Positions 25,082 through 34,079 of a stretch of DNA of 64,000 bases are shown here, in pieces. Position numbers and translations under genes: made by a program. Under the pieces are notes generated by a model. The model saw only the letters and a program-made list of their open reading frames with translations, searched no databases and had not been told where the DNA came from. The DNA is taken from contig CAJWBE010000003.1 in assembly GCA_913020045.1 (NCBI GenBank), positions 1-64,000 of the forward strand, written 5' to 3'. Source of the stretch: an uncultured Oleiphilus sp. Its GTDB lineage: Bacteria; Pseudomonadota; Gammaproteobacteria; Pseudomonadales; Oleiphilaceae. Position 1 is the stretch's first letter, and each line of letters begins with the position of its first letter.

Positions 25082-26455
25082 TTACTGATCTACTATTTTG
25101 TATATTTCTTTTTTATTGTTTCGCCAAAACTGTTTACTCCAGAAATTGTAATCATCAAATTCTCCATGATTTTGCGGGGTCTTGTCTCGAATACCAAAAC
25201 GGGTAAGGGCTACACGAGAACGCACATCTTTTGGGAAGATTACTTCAGCACTTCGCATCGTATTGAACCAATAACCTGCTGTTCGGTCCTCAAATGAGTT
25301 TACTTCTTCCAAGAAGTCGTCGATCCAGATCAGCAAACTTCCCCTAGGTGTAAAGTCATAGAAAAAATTCTCGTTGATATCGCGATAGGGATTTAATGTT
25401 AGATTGTAGAACTTGCTATTTTTATTTTTTTTCAGCCAGGGTACGACTGAGCTTCTAATCGATTTCAGGCTGCACGCAGCTGCCATGTAAACAATGTTAT
25501 CAAGCTTCAGGTCAGGAAATTTTGTTAAGATATTGTTAGCTATAATCGATCCCATGCTGTGACCAATAAGTGTCTTGTTAATTGAACTATACTCCGTTGA
25601 AAGCTTTTCTAAGAGATAATAGGCAGCGGTTTCAGAGCCTACTTCGCCATTTCCGTTAAAAGCTTGTTGCGAGTTTAGAACTAAATCGGTTCTTCTTAGC
25701 ATTGATCGCCATGCGCCTTTTCCAAAACCGTCAATGAGCGGCGCCGAGACAAATTTTGCTGGATTCCAAATAGAAGCAAAATCCCAAAAGTCATGTCCCC
25801 TTGACGCATCAGTGTCTTTATATAGTTTAAATTCTGAGTTGCGCTCCAGCTCGGACTCACTAGTGTTAGAAGCGTCTTCTATATCACTAACAATATTGAT
25901 TGCTATTTGGTTTTGGCCCGCAAGGATGTTCCAGTAAGATGCCGGGATTCTCGCCGCGGATCGGAGGATGTCTTCAGAGAAAACAAACGGAGACGATAGG
26001 ACGCCTTTAAGTACATTCCGTTCTCCGTTACGGATAGCAAAAAGGTGGTCAAAATAGTTGGTAAATGGGCCCGATTTCCACGAAATAAATATCGGGAACG
26101 ATGGTTTATCTTTGTCCCCTAAGATTCTTTTATACGTATTCTCAACCCGTCTCTTTGTTTCACTAAACGTATTCAATCCCCCGTGGATATAAATAGTTAG
26201 CTCTAGTTTCGGGTGGTGCAAACGCATTGCATCATAGGTAGCCAGCATCTTGTTGACTTTGCTCTCGTAGTCAAAAACCGATCTATTGTCGACATCCCGC
26301 ATTATCCCGTTGTTATCAATAAACAGAAAATGGTCTTCCACCTTCGAGTCTTGAAGTGCTAAAGAAAGTTGAGGTCCTTTTATGTATTTGGCGCTGCAGC
26401 CACCAAGTATCGTCAAAGATAAGATGAGTATTACTAAACGTGAATACTGGTACAT
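25082..26455 (-). CDS. alpha/beta-hydrolase lipoprotein
   Basis: 457 residues with a lipoprotein signal ending in LGGC at about residue 20. The elbow KTLIGHSMGSIIANNIL (about 295-310) gives the G-x-S-x-G nucleophile, and an early strand LELTIYIHGGLNTF carries the oxyanion HGG. D in NIVYMAAAC/PYRDIN and H in TPQNHGEFDDYNFW near the C-terminus are candidate triad partners. The fold fits lipase/DUF676-like serine hydrolases anchored in the membrane. It stands alone between the conflict operon and the catabolic island. The substrate is unknown. Confidence 0.8.
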   Translation of the reverse strand: MYQYSRLVILILSLTILGGCSAKYIKGPQLSLALQDSKVEDHFLFIDNNGIMRDVDNRSVFDYESKVNKMLATYDAMRLHHPKLELTIYIHGGLNTFSETKRRVENTYKRILGDKDKPSFPIFISWKSGPFTNYFDHLFAIRNGERNVLKGVLSSPFVFSEDILRSAARIPASYWNILAGQNQIAINIVSDIEDASNTSESELERNSEFKLYKDTDASRGHDFWDFASIWNPAKFVSAPLIDGFGKGAWRSMLRRTDLVLNSQQAFNGNGEVGSETAAYYLLEKLSTEYSSINKTLIGHSMGSIIANNILTKFPDLKLDNIVYMAAACSLKSIRSSVVPWLKKNKNSKFYNLTLNPYRDINENFFYDFTPRGSLLIWIDDFLEEVNSFEDRTAGYWFNTMRSAEVIFPKDVRSRVALTRFGIRDKTPQNHGEFDDYNFWSKQFWRNNKKEIYKIVDQ

Positions 26456-26485
26456 CAGTATGCTCCTTCCTTAGGCCATGTACTT

Positions 26486-26692
26486 TTGGTAAGGCCTGAA
26501 ATTGCTCGACACTTGATTATTATTTGTGTGCCGCATGGTGAGATTGTAAAACATCTCGATATAATTAAACACGACTTGCCTAGCTTCAGTTCTAGTCCTG
26601 AATACTTTGCGCTTGATGCGTTCCTTCTTCAAGTTCGCGACGATTCATGCTCGGTTTGGACTTTCCAGCTTTTACTAGACATTTTTGAGTGA
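26486..26692 (+). pseudogene. possible small or decayed open reading frame
   Basis: A 68-residue frame opening with TTG and no ribosome binding site encodes a protein-like sequence (IARHLIIICVPHGEIVKHLD; FALDAFLLQVRDDSCSVWTF). It has no recognised family. It may be the tail of a lost gene or not coding at all. The rest of the 26456-26852 gap shows nothing else. Confidence 0.25.
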
Positions 26693-26852
26693 AGTCTGGA
26701 AAGCCCATATATCTTGGTAGCTGGAGATAGGTGCGCAACGCGACGTTAGTAGCCTTGTTTGAAACACTACAAAAATGCTGCCGACAGCTCTTTGTACGTC
26801 CGAGTCCTAAACGCAGAAAGAGCTTTCTTTTCGGCCGACAATTTGGCTCTAA

Positions 26853-27983
26853 TTAATGCCCTGAGGAGGCTTTACTATCCGTTTTAACTCGGAAAATATG
26901 ATAGGGTGATTTGGATAGAATATGATCTTGAGATTTAAAAATCACATGTTGAAGAGAGCTTGAAGTAACGTAAAGCCAGCCATCTGGTCCGAAACTAAAA
27001 CCGTCGGGCCACCTTAAGATGTCATCTTTTATAAACGTCTCAAGAGTGCCATCAGGCCACAGGCGGTTGATGGCGGAATTCTCGATATCACTTATATAAA
27101 TGCGTCCACTATTATCGATCGTTATACCATCGCTCATCGTCTTTGCGGCAAAACGCTCAACTTTCTCTTCAAGGACTTTATTTGGTATATCTGCATCGTG
27201 TATGTCGCTAACTTTTATTCGGTACATAAATTCATCTGTGACAGGTGCGAAGTATAGCCACAACCCGTCACGACTTAATGCAATCGAATCTACACCCGGT
27301 CGGACTGCTAAGATTCCTCCCATAAGCATCTTCTTCCCTTGAACAACCGGTAGGTAGTTGTCTGGAACAACGCTATGGTGGCCTTCAAGTATTCGGCGTG
27401 ATTTTTTCTCTATAGTGCTATGGACTATTATTGCTGGAGTTTGGGCGAAAATTGATGCGTCAGCTATGTATACATAATTGCCATCTTTGCTTACTTGCAA
27501 ATCATTTAAGTGAGAGCCGATACCTGCAATTTCACTGGGGAAATCATGTATGTATTCAGTTTTGAGACTATCTAGGTTAAACGCTAGTAGTCTAGGCTGT
27601 CCGATGCCATGCTCCGCATTATCTAACACCCACAGCCGATTTTTTAAATCAATTCTAATACCAAGAATATTTTGTAGCGACACATTAGGGGGTGTCTCCA
27701 GAGCGAGTTCAACAGCTTGGCCATTAACCATTTCAGCTATCTTTATCGCAGGTTTTGCTTCAGGGTGGTAAGAAAATATGACTCGACCTTTCTCGCTAAC
27801 AGCTATATTTCCTGGAGGGAGGGAAAGGTTTGCGACTATTTCTAGCTTGTCGCCTGAAAGCGTCGGGGCGGTAGTTAGATCTGGAAATCTGGAGCCACCA
27901 CCATAACGATTTTCTAAGTATATACACGACACAGCGATAACAAGCGAAAGTGTGCTAATGACGTAAAATAATAATTTTTTCAT
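26853..27983 (-). CDS. exported beta-propeller, royal-jelly/SMP-30-like
   Basis: 376 residues from ATG 27983, 10 bp after the aldolase stop with AGAGA upstream; a longer start at 28016 would overlap the aldolase gene. A signal anchor (LLFYVISTLSLVIAVSCIYL) precedes a six-bladed propeller: LGIRIDLKNRLWVLDNAEHG, GSHLNDLQVSKDGNYVYIAD, GVDSIALSRDGLWLYFAPVT and MSDGITIDNSGRIYISDIEN are blade signatures of the major royal jelly/dopachrome-tautomerase-like family. Relatives include lactonases and isomerases. It is the last gene of the ligase-aldolase unit and may open a lactone or ring product in the periplasm. Confidence 0.82.
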   Translation of the reverse strand: MKKLLFYVISTLSLVIAVSCIYLENRYGGGSRFPDLTTAPTLSGDKLEIVANLSLPPGNIAVSEKGRVIFSYHPEAKPAIKIAEMVNGQAVELALETPPNVSLQNILGIRIDLKNRLWVLDNAEHGIGQPRLLAFNLDSLKTEYIHDFPSEIAGIGSHLNDLQVSKDGNYVYIADASIFAQTPAIIVHSTIEKKSRRILEGHHSVVPDNYLPVVQGKKMLMGGILAVRPGVDSIALSRDGLWLYFAPVTDEFMYRIKVSDIHDADIPNKVLEEKVERFAAKTMSDGITIDNSGRIYISDIENSAINRLWPDGTLETFIKDDILRWPDGFSFGPDGWLYVTSSSLQHVIFKSQDHILSKSPYHIFRVKTDSKASSGH

Positions 27984-27993
27984 TTTAGATCTC

Positions 27994-28767
27994 TTAGTTT
28001 TTGTATGGGTAGCCATGTTTGTCTAGGCGTCTAAGAAGGCCTGGCCAAGCAAGAGCTCCGCCCGAAGATTTCAGAACCTTATCGGCAGCCTGTTGTATAC
28101 CGTTTACAATTGGTGTTGGAATCTTAGACAAACTGTTTCCGGTTGCTTGGGCTTGTAGTTGAATCTCACAGGCTCTTTGAAGCGTATACATGTAGAGGAA
28201 TGCATCTGGGACGTTGTCGGCACAAGTTAGTAAACCGTGGTTACGTAAGATCATAAAGTTGGCATTACCTAGATCTTGAACAATGCGCTTTCGCTCGTCA
28301 GGGTCGAGTGATATTCCCTCGTAGGCATGGTAGCTTAAGCTAGAAATGGGGAATAGAGATTGCTGTGACAGTGGCAATAGTCCCTCGTCTTGTATGGATA
28401 CTGCGACACCCTCATTGGTATGAAGGTGCATGACTATGTGTGCATCTTCTCTAGCGTTATGAACTGCGCTATGTATGTTGAAGCCTGCTGGATTTACTTC
28501 GTACTCGGAATCCATCACGATGTTCGAGTCTAGGTCTATTTTTACTAAATTACTTGCTGTAATTTCATCAAAAAGTAAGCCATAGGGATTTATTAGGAAG
28601 TGTTTTTCAGGTCCAGGAACCCTCGCGGAAATATGGGTAAATATCAGGTCGTCCCATCCATACATGGCTGCAAGGTTATAGCAGGCGGCTAAATTGACTC
28701 TTAGCCCCCATTCTTCTTCGCTAACTTGGTTGCGAACTGAACTCTTTGTATTCTCGGTAGCTGTCAT
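27994..28767 (-). CDS. class II aldolase/adducin-family protein
   Basis: 257 residues from ATG 28767, with AGAAGG upstream. The adducin-type fold is clear: LAACYNLAAMYGWDDLIFTH, FLINPYGLLFDEITASNLVK, the metal-binding pair in IVMHLHTNEGVAVS (His-Leu-His), and the third His in FMILRNHGLLTCADNVPDAF. These ligands hold a divalent metal in fuculose-phosphate aldolase relatives; several members act as decarboxylases or as lyases on phenolic and amino substrates. It lies between the glutamine-synthetase-like ligase and the propeller gene on one minus-strand unit. Confidence 0.88.
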   Translation of the reverse strand: MTATENTKSSVRNQVSEEEWGLRVNLAACYNLAAMYGWDDLIFTHISARVPGPEKHFLINPYGLLFDEITASNLVKIDLDSNIVMDSEYEVNPAGFNIHSAVHNAREDAHIVMHLHTNEGVAVSIQDEGLLPLSQQSLFPISSLSYHAYEGISLDPDERKRIVQDLGNANFMILRNHGLLTCADNVPDAFLYMYTLQRACEIQLQAQATGNSLSKIPTPIVNGIQQAADKVLKSSGGALAWPGLLRRLDKHGYPYKN

Positions 28768-28855
28768 GTTGACCTTCTTTTGTTTCAATGAGGAGGGTTG
28801 TAACAGGCCGCAAACGAACGATGATGCATGCTGAGTGCGGCTCTATATTCTGCAG

Positions 28856-30214
28856 TTAGAAGAACTTTAGGTACCTTTTTAATTCCCAGTCCGTAACGTG
28901 ACTGCAGTAGCTTTCCCATTCAGTCGTTTTATAGTCTATGAATGCTTTGAACATTTCTGGCCCAAAGACTTGCTTCGATAGAGTGTCATTCTTGAAGTCT
29001 TGGATTGCGTCGCCTAGATCTCTTGGTAGGTAGTTAATATCCAGTTTTTCGAGTTCGGAATCGGTATAGTTGTACATGTTTTCGGTATGCGGCATTCCTG
29101 GGTCAAGATTTTCTCGAATACCCTCAAGACCAGCAGCTAGTATCAAAGCTGAACCCAAATAGGGGTTGCAAGATATATCGGCTGCTCGACACTCAACACG
29201 CCCGCCGCCAAGTGGGATACGAATCATATTTGTTCGATTGTTATTGCCATAGCACGCAAAAACAGGTGCCCATGTTGAGCCTGACATACTTCCTTGGCGG
29301 ACCAGCCTTTTATAACTGTTAACTGTTGGTGCGATAACCGCGCATATTGCTGAAGCATGCTTTAGTACACCGGCTATAAACTGGTATCCAAGCTCGCTGA
29401 TTCCACAGCCTCTTGGGTCGTTATCCGATTCAAAAAGATTTTTACCGGTCTTTTTACAGGCTAAAGACATATTAAAATGTGCTCCGCTTCCTGTTCGGTC
29501 AGCAAACGGTTTAGGCATGAAGCTTGCGAAGGCACCGTGTTTCTGAGCGATCTCTTTGGCCATCATTCTAAAAAATATGATGCGGTCCGCCATTGTTAGC
29601 GCATCAGCATATTTAAAATCAATCTCAAATTGGCCGTTTGCATCTTCATGATCGAATGAGTAAACATCCCAGCCGGTTTTGTTCATAACCTCAACGAGCT
29701 CAGATACGATATCTAGGTTATCCAGCATGCCAGTTGGGTCATAGCAAGGTTTGTCTAACGTGTCACGATTGCTTATCGGTACTGGGTTTCCATTCTCGTC
29801 CTCCTTCAGTAGGAAAAACTCGGTTTCTATCCCCATGTTGAAGATAAACCCCATTTCCTCCGCTTCTTCTAACTGACGCTTAAGCAGGCTCCGTGAACAG
29901 GCACTAAAAGGAGAACCTTTGTAGTACAAGTCGCTAGAGAACCAGGCTAGCTCTTTTCGCCAGGGAAGCTGCACTGCTGAGTTGGCATCAGGACGAGCTG
30001 AAACTTCTTCGTCGTTTATTTCTTGTGGGACGCCATCTAACGCCGCGCCAGTGAACATCTCTGAGCCCGCGAACATCTGACCAAGGTGGTTGACGGGCAC
30101 AAACTTGGCTTTTGGCATTCCGTGAACATCTACAAAGCTTGCCATCGCATATTTAACGCCATCTGACGTCAACTTCTTTTCAAGTTCCTTTACTTCCGAC
30201 TGTTTCATGCTCAT
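28856..30214 (-). CDS. type III glutamine-synthetase-like ligase (GlnT/GmaS type)
   Basis: 452 residues, the length of the GlnT branch. The N-terminal beta-grasp (VKYAMASFVDVHGMPKAKFV) is followed by catalytic motifs: metal-binding GIETEFFLLKEDE, EDANGQFEIDF, the substrate loop GSGAHFNMSL, VNSYKRLVRQGSMSG and the ATP/glutamate-site RVECRAADISCNPYLGSAL. Members make gamma-glutamyl amides from glutamate, ATP and an amine, for example gamma-glutamylmethylamide or gamma-glutamylanilide. Beside amidotransferases and a Rieske oxygenase, activation of an amine substrate is the natural reading. A TetR-type operator lies upstream at 30291-30308. Substrate is inference. Confidence 0.88.
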   Translation of the reverse strand: MSMKQSEVKELEKKLTSDGVKYAMASFVDVHGMPKAKFVPVNHLGQMFAGSEMFTGAALDGVPQEINDEEVSARPDANSAVQLPWRKELAWFSSDLYYKGSPFSACSRSLLKRQLEEAEEMGFIFNMGIETEFFLLKEDENGNPVPISNRDTLDKPCYDPTGMLDNLDIVSELVEVMNKTGWDVYSFDHEDANGQFEIDFKYADALTMADRIIFFRMMAKEIAQKHGAFASFMPKPFADRTGSGAHFNMSLACKKTGKNLFESDNDPRGCGISELGYQFIAGVLKHASAICAVIAPTVNSYKRLVRQGSMSGSTWAPVFACYGNNNRTNMIRIPLGGGRVECRAADISCNPYLGSALILAAGLEGIRENLDPGMPHTENMYNYTDSELEKLDINYLPRDLGDAIQDFKNDTLSKQVFGPEMFKAFIDYKTTEWESYCSHVTDWELKRYLKFF

Positions 30215-30290
30215 TTCTCTAGTTTATTTGGTAAACGTGACTGGAGATCTCAAGATATTTGCTTTTCTCTCGACCGATTGATATAACTAT

Positions 30291-30308
30291 ACCTATCAAT
30301 TGATAGTT
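30291..30308. promoter_or_regulatory. operator 1 of the ACTATC-N4-GATAGT family
   Basis: acctatcaattgatagtt contains the perfect dyad CTATCAATTGATAG (30293-30306). It lies in the divergent gap between the ligase (start 30214) and the hydrolase (start near 30359), so one site can control both units. Confidence 0.75.
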
Positions 30309-30358
30309 AAATCAAGTGTCGGAATATTTAACTGGCAAAAATTACATTCAATGAGTGA

Positions 30359-31414
30359 TTGCAGAGGTTAATAGCGAGAGTGGAAGTTCAAGATATAAAG
30401 GTTAACTCTTTTGAGCTGGGTGACTTTCAGTTGGCAAGCGGGGAGTGTTTGCGTCAGGCTAAACTGGAGTATGTGACGCTCGGAAGACTCTCTAGCCAGA
30501 AAGATAATGTGATTGTCTATCCAACTCATTTTGGGGGGACGCATCAGTCCAATGTTGAGTTTGTGAGGGCTAGTAAGGCGCTAGACGAGACTAAGTATTT
30601 CATCGTTATCCCAAATATGTTTGGGAATGGTGTGTCGACCTCTCCCAGCAATGCGCACTTAACTCAAAGAAATGAGTCATTTCCTTTGGTGTCGCTTATA
30701 GACAACGTAGTGGCTCAGAAAAAGCTAGTCGAAACATTCTGGGGTATAGGTAGCATTAGAATGGTCTATGGATGGTCTATGGGTGGGATGCAGGCTTACC
30801 ACTGGTCTACTCAGTTTCCTGAAATGGTTAAATCGTTCGCATGCTGCTGTAGCTCAGCGAAAACATCTCCAATTAATCATCTATTTCTGGATGGCCTTAA
30901 AGATATTCTCAATTTGGAGCAAAGCCTGAATGCTAGCTCTGACTATGTTTTGAAAATGTTCGCGAAAAACTATGTGGCTTGGGCATATTCTCCAGCATTT
31001 CTTAGTGGAGCTCGTTATCGAAGTCTTGGCTTTTCAACGCTTTCTGATCTCATAGAAAGCTGGGTTGTGGATCACCGGCATTGGAGTACCTATGACCTGC
31101 TTGCAATGCTAAGAACGTGGATGCATGGCGATATTTCCAGTGTTTATAATTCGGGAGATAGTGTCTCATCTGTGCTTGCAAAAATCTCAGTACCTTGTCT
31201 TTTGATATCCAGCTTTTCTGATAGATATTTTTCCAGCGAGGCCTCCATGGATGAGGCAAGCCACCTCCAAAATTGTCAGCTAGAAATCTTGCAGTCTGAT
31301 TCCGGTCATATGGCAGGGTCACCTAGCTGGGCAGGGGCGGAGCGCAATCAGATTGACGCAAAGCTATTTGATTTTTTGAACAGCGAGAAAAATTATGAAC
31401 ATCGTTTGTCTTAA
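30359..31414 (+). CDS. alpha/beta hydrolase, homoserine acetyltransferase-like
   Basis: The frame gives 351 residues from TTG 30359; GTG 30380 is an alternative and neither has a strong ribosome site. The nucleophile elbow VYGWSMGGMQAYHWSTQFPE (about residue 140) and the upper strand VIVYPTHFGGTHQSNV match the MetX-like branch of the fold. The acid is probably D in LLISSFSDRYFSSE, and the His is in SDSGHMAGSPSWAG. MetX-like proteins outside methionine synthesis often act as esterases or amidases. It overlaps the amidotransferase start by 20 bp. A role in hydrolysing or acylating a pathway intermediate is inferred. Confidence 0.8.
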   Translation: MQRLIARVEVQDIKVNSFELGDFQLASGECLRQAKLEYVTLGRLSSQKDNVIVYPTHFGGTHQSNVEFVRASKALDETKYFIVIPNMFGNGVSTSPSNAHLTQRNESFPLVSLIDNVVAQKKLVETFWGIGSIRMVYGWSMGGMQAYHWSTQFPEMVKSFACCCSSAKTSPINHLFLDGLKDILNLEQSLNASSDYVLKMFAKNYVAWAYSPAFLSGARYRSLGFSTLSDLIESWVVDHRHWSTYDLLAMLRTWMHGDISSVYNSGDSVSSVLAKISVPCLLISSFSDRYFSSEASMDEASHLQNCQLEILQSDSGHMAGSPSWAGAERNQIDAKLFDFLNSEKNYEHRLS

Positions 31415-32108
31415 GAATACGGAAAGTGAAGGACTCGGCTTGATATCAAACTGGGTTAGAGCAAACGGTCACCATGCTTTAGAGATTGCATGTTACGACT
31501 ACGCTCCGCTTCCGACGATAGGCAGTTTCGATTTACTAGTTGTTTGCGGCGGCCCTATGGGTGTCAATGATATTGACGAACACCCCTGGCTAGTGAGAGA
31601 GAAGGCCTTCATTCGGGAGGGGATAGAGGCAGGAAAAATTATTCTTGGCATTTGTTTAGGTGCGCAGCTGATTGCACACATACTGGGGGCAGAAGTAAAG
31701 AAAAGTCCAAATATTGAGATTGGCTGGATGCCTGTTACGCAGCGACCGTCTAACTCACTTGAAGGCCCATTCGTTCACCTACCCATGACATTCGATGTCT
31801 TGCATTGGCATGGCGATATGTTCGATCTGCCAAAAGGTGCGAAGTTATTGGCCAGTTCTGAAGGCTGTCATAACCAAGCGTTTATATATGGCTCGCGTAT
31901 CGTTGGCCTGCAGTTTCATATTGAGTTAACTGAGCAAAGCATTGAAGAGCTATCGAGGTCTTGGCTCCCCGACCCCAATAAATATATTCAATCACGAGAG
32001 GATATCTGCGCGTTCGAGGAGCGGCTAGCGGGCATGGAAGATGTGATGAATCGAATTATGGACGAAATAGAGACGATGAGCTCGCGCTCATTGCCATTAA
32101 AACGCTAG
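31395..32108 (+). CDS. class I glutamine amidotransferase-like protein
   Basis: 237 residues. The triad of a class I GATase is intact: nucleophile Cys in ILGICLGAQLIAHILG (about residue 91) and the HxE pair in GLQFHIELTEQ (about 175-177). LVVCGGPMGVNDIDEHPWL forms the oxyanion strand, and LHWHGDMFDLPKGAKLLAS is typical of GMP-synthase-like/PuuD-like stand-alone hydrolases. In aniline and amine pathways such enzymes hydrolyse or channel gamma-glutamyl amides made by a GS-like ligase. It overlaps the preceding hydrolase gene by 20 bp. It is the partner expected for the ligase at 28856. Confidence 0.87.
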   Translation: MNIVCLKNTESEGLGLISNWVRANGHHALEIACYDYAPLPTIGSFDLLVVCGGPMGVNDIDEHPWLVREKAFIREGIEAGKIILGICLGAQLIAHILGAEVKKSPNIEIGWMPVTQRPSNSLEGPFVHLPMTFDVLHWHGDMFDLPKGAKLLASSEGCHNQAFIYGSRIVGLQFHIELTEQSIEELSRSWLPDPNKYIQSREDICAFEERLAGMEDVMNRIMDEIETMSSRSLPLKR

Positions 32109-32178
32109 CACAGCGTTAGGCGCAAGAGGTCGGCGCTGATTTGTATCGGCCTCAGTTTATTTGAACGAGGAATTAAGT

Positions 32179-32610
32179 ATGTCATCTTTAAAGGCAAGTT
32201 TAACTGGTGGTGGAATAGCGAAGTGGGGGAAGTTTATTCCATCTGCGGATGGGCTACACACATTCACATATGAGACTGAAGGAACAATGAGGCTTGATCT
32301 GGAAGGAAAAGAGCCCTTGTATTTTTACGGCTACTTAACCGGTATGGATGATATTAACGATGAGCATGTTGTCGTTAGTGGAGTAGGGAACTTGATCTTG
32401 AAAGATCTAGAGGGCGACGCAATCATGTGCAAGGTAGATTGGTTTGTAAAAGATGGAAAAGATAAAGGTATGTTCCGATTTTGGAGTGGAACTGGCAAGT
32501 GGGAAGGAATTGACGGGGAAATCGATGTGACATTAAATCCAGCGCTAACTGAGACTGACGATAAGTTTGGCGCTTTCCTCGAGGGAGAAGGCACGGTCTC
32601 TCTCAAATAG
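32179..32610 (+). CDS. small beta-barrel protein, unknown
   Basis: 143 residues from ATG 32179 (GAGGA upstream; TTG 32161 is less likely). No signal peptide. Alternating strands with Gly turns (MRLDLEGKEPLYFYGYLTGM; FWSGTGKWEGIDGEIDVTLN; FLEGEGTVSLK) look like the allene-oxide-cyclase/DUF3224-type barrel, in which GxGxWxGIxG is a recurrent turn. Such proteins bind hydrophobic ligands. It lies 70 bp after the amidotransferase on the same strand and probably belongs to the same unit. No catalytic assignment is possible. Confidence 0.65.
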   Translation: MSSLKASLTGGGIAKWGKFIPSADGLHTFTYETEGTMRLDLEGKEPLYFYGYLTGMDDINDEHVVVSGVGNLILKDLEGDAIMCKVDWFVKDGKDKGMFRFWSGTGKWEGIDGEIDVTLNPALTETDDKFGAFLEGEGTVSLK

Positions 32611-32710
32611 GCCTATGCGTTAGAGTATATAGGGGCGTAGTTGTTCATGTTCGCTAGTGAAGCACTTGTGCTATCACTAGCGCTTTTTTGGCTGAGAGGC
32701 CTTTGAAACG

Positions 32711-33508
32711 TCAATACTGTGTATAGTCAAATTCTTCGCTACTGATCTCATATTTGCTAAGTATTCTATCGATTTTCCCTGACTTAATAAGAGACGGATA
32801 TATTTCGTTAAACCATTCAAGTGCTCTTTGCGCGCTAATGCTTTTCGCAGAAAAAGGGATGTAGATAGGCGTGTGCGGGTCGTTTTCGTGAGACTGATTG
32901 ACTAGGCCGCTGTACCCAAGCTGGTCTATATAATATCGCATTGCTCTAATGTCGTCATGAACGAAATCTAGACGTCCCAATGTTAATAGGGTGAAAATTC
33001 GCTCGTACGCGCCGTCACCAGAGATCGAGAAAATTCGATCTGCCGCAGTCTTTTTGATTTGATCGAATAGTGGCGAGTTATACTCGTATCCATTAACTAT
33101 TGCGATTTTTGAGGACGTTTTTATGATTCGGGGCTGCGTTAGCGATATGCTGGGGTGAAAGCTAAAAAAAGAACTTACCGAAAAGCCCTGGTTAAGAGTT
33201 GGTACTAAGAACGGAGTGCTCTCCTCGCGCGTGGCGCCAGCAATTATATCGATCCGCCCATGTTTTAGTTCCAGTAGTAGTCGTGCATAGGGTTTGTAGG
33301 AAAGCTCTACTTTGAATTCGGATTCATTGTACGCGGCCTCAATTATTTCTACTATGTATCCCTTATTGCCATTTGTTTTATCGGGGTTGCAGGTATACGG
33401 ACACCAGTCATAAAATCCCGCGAATAGCTTTTCCGCATGGCTTGGTTGTGCGTTAAGCAAAATGAAAACGGCGACAATCGTTGAGGTAATTAAATATTGG
33501 AGATTCAT
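32711..33508 (-). CDS. periplasmic solute-binding protein (PBP2, family 3-like)
   Basis: 265 residues with a signal peptide cleaved near SHA-EKL. The mature part follows the amino-acid-binding family: FAGFYDWCPYTCNPDKTNG, GYIVEIIEAAYNES, the domain-1 segment YARLLLELKHGRIDIIAGA and a lobe-2 segment IFTLLTLGRLDFVHDDIRAM. There are no permease or ATPase genes nearby, so it may be a sensor or an orphan receptor rather than part of a full ABC importer. An operator of the TetR family lies 14 bp before the start. Confidence 0.82.
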   Translation of the reverse strand: MNLQYLITSTIVAVFILLNAQPSHAEKLFAGFYDWCPYTCNPDKTNGNKGYIVEIIEAAYNESEFKVELSYKPYARLLLELKHGRIDIIAGATREESTPFLVPTLNQGFSVSSFFSFHPSISLTQPRIIKTSSKIAIVNGYEYNSPLFDQIKKTAADRIFSISGDGAYERIFTLLTLGRLDFVHDDIRAMRYYIDQLGYSGLVNQSHENDPHTPIYIPFSAKSISAQRALEWFNEIYPSLIKSGKIDRILSKYEISSEEFDYTQY

Positions 33509-33521
33509 GTCTGAACACTCT

Positions 33522-33543
33522 ATTACTATCTATTGATAGTAAT
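33522..33543. promoter_or_regulatory. operator 2 of the ACTATC-N4-GATAGT family
   Basis: attactatc and gatagtaat are perfect 9-base arms around tatt. It lies immediately upstream of the solute-binding-protein gene that starts at 33508 on the minus strand, in a position to block its promoter or early transcription. Confidence 0.75.
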
Positions 33544-33650
33544 TTAGCGAGAATACAGAGGTGGCGCCAAGAATAAATAACTATTAAATGAAAGTTATTT
33601 ATTCTTGAATTAGCAAATTGCGCCTTGGTTGTTGATTTCTATTTCGCTAA

Positions 33651-33815
33651 TTAGATTGCGATCAGTTCAAATTCGTCGATACCAACACCGCAGTCGGGGC
33701 ATGTCCAATCACTGGGTATGTCTTCTAGTTTTGTGCCAGGAGGTATTCCTTCATCTGGAAGTCCTTCGCTTTCGCTGTACGTCCAGCCGCAAACTATGCA
33801 GATCCAATTGTTCAT
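33651..33815 (-). CDS. rubredoxin
   Basis: 54 residues from ATG 33815 (AGGA eight bases upstream), the classical rubredoxin size. Both iron-binding CxxC pairs are present: WICIVCGWTYSESEG and DWTCPDCGVGIDEFEL, separated by the family's DEGIPPGTKLEDIPSDW. Rubredoxins carry single electrons, often from an FAD-dependent reductase to an oxygenase. A reductase of the matching family lies at 39983, and no plant-type ferredoxin gene is seen in the island, so this may be its partner. The electron route is inference; the identity is certain. Confidence 0.95.
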   Translation of the reverse strand: MNNWICIVCGWTYSESEGLPDEGIPPGTKLEDIPSDWTCPDCGVGIDEFELIAI

Positions 33816-33973
33816 ACGTCTTTTCCTAGTCCAATGCGAACCTTTTTCTTGGCAATAAAGAACGGTCCAATCTTTTATTTCGCCACGCGAGAGCGCTCTG
33901 TCACCGAGACTTTCCTGCACTGCCCAAAAGCACTATCTAAGTACTTGATTCTCTCTCGATACATGCGTGTCAA

Positions 33974-34019
33974 TGAGTTGAGCTAAATACTATCAAATGA
34001 TAGTATTTAGCTCAACTCA
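33974..34019. promoter_or_regulatory. operator 3: 46-bp perfect palindrome
   Basis: Arms of 22 bases (33974-33995 and 33998-34019) are exactly complementary around two bases, with the shared core actatcaaatgatagt in the centre. The flanking extension (gagttgagctaaat) is special to this site. It lies 60 bp before the SBF transporter gene and 158 bp upstream of rubredoxin, so it may serve both. Confidence 0.75.
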
Positions 34020-34079
34020 AGTCCCCTGAAATTTTAGGGTCGGCTTAATTCAGCGCGATGAGCTAATTTTGGAGGAAAA

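Noticed and set aside
24980..25297. Plus-strand 105-residue hydrophobic frame
   Set aside because: It overlaps the end of the lipoprotein gene at 25082 and has no ribosome site; probably a shadow.
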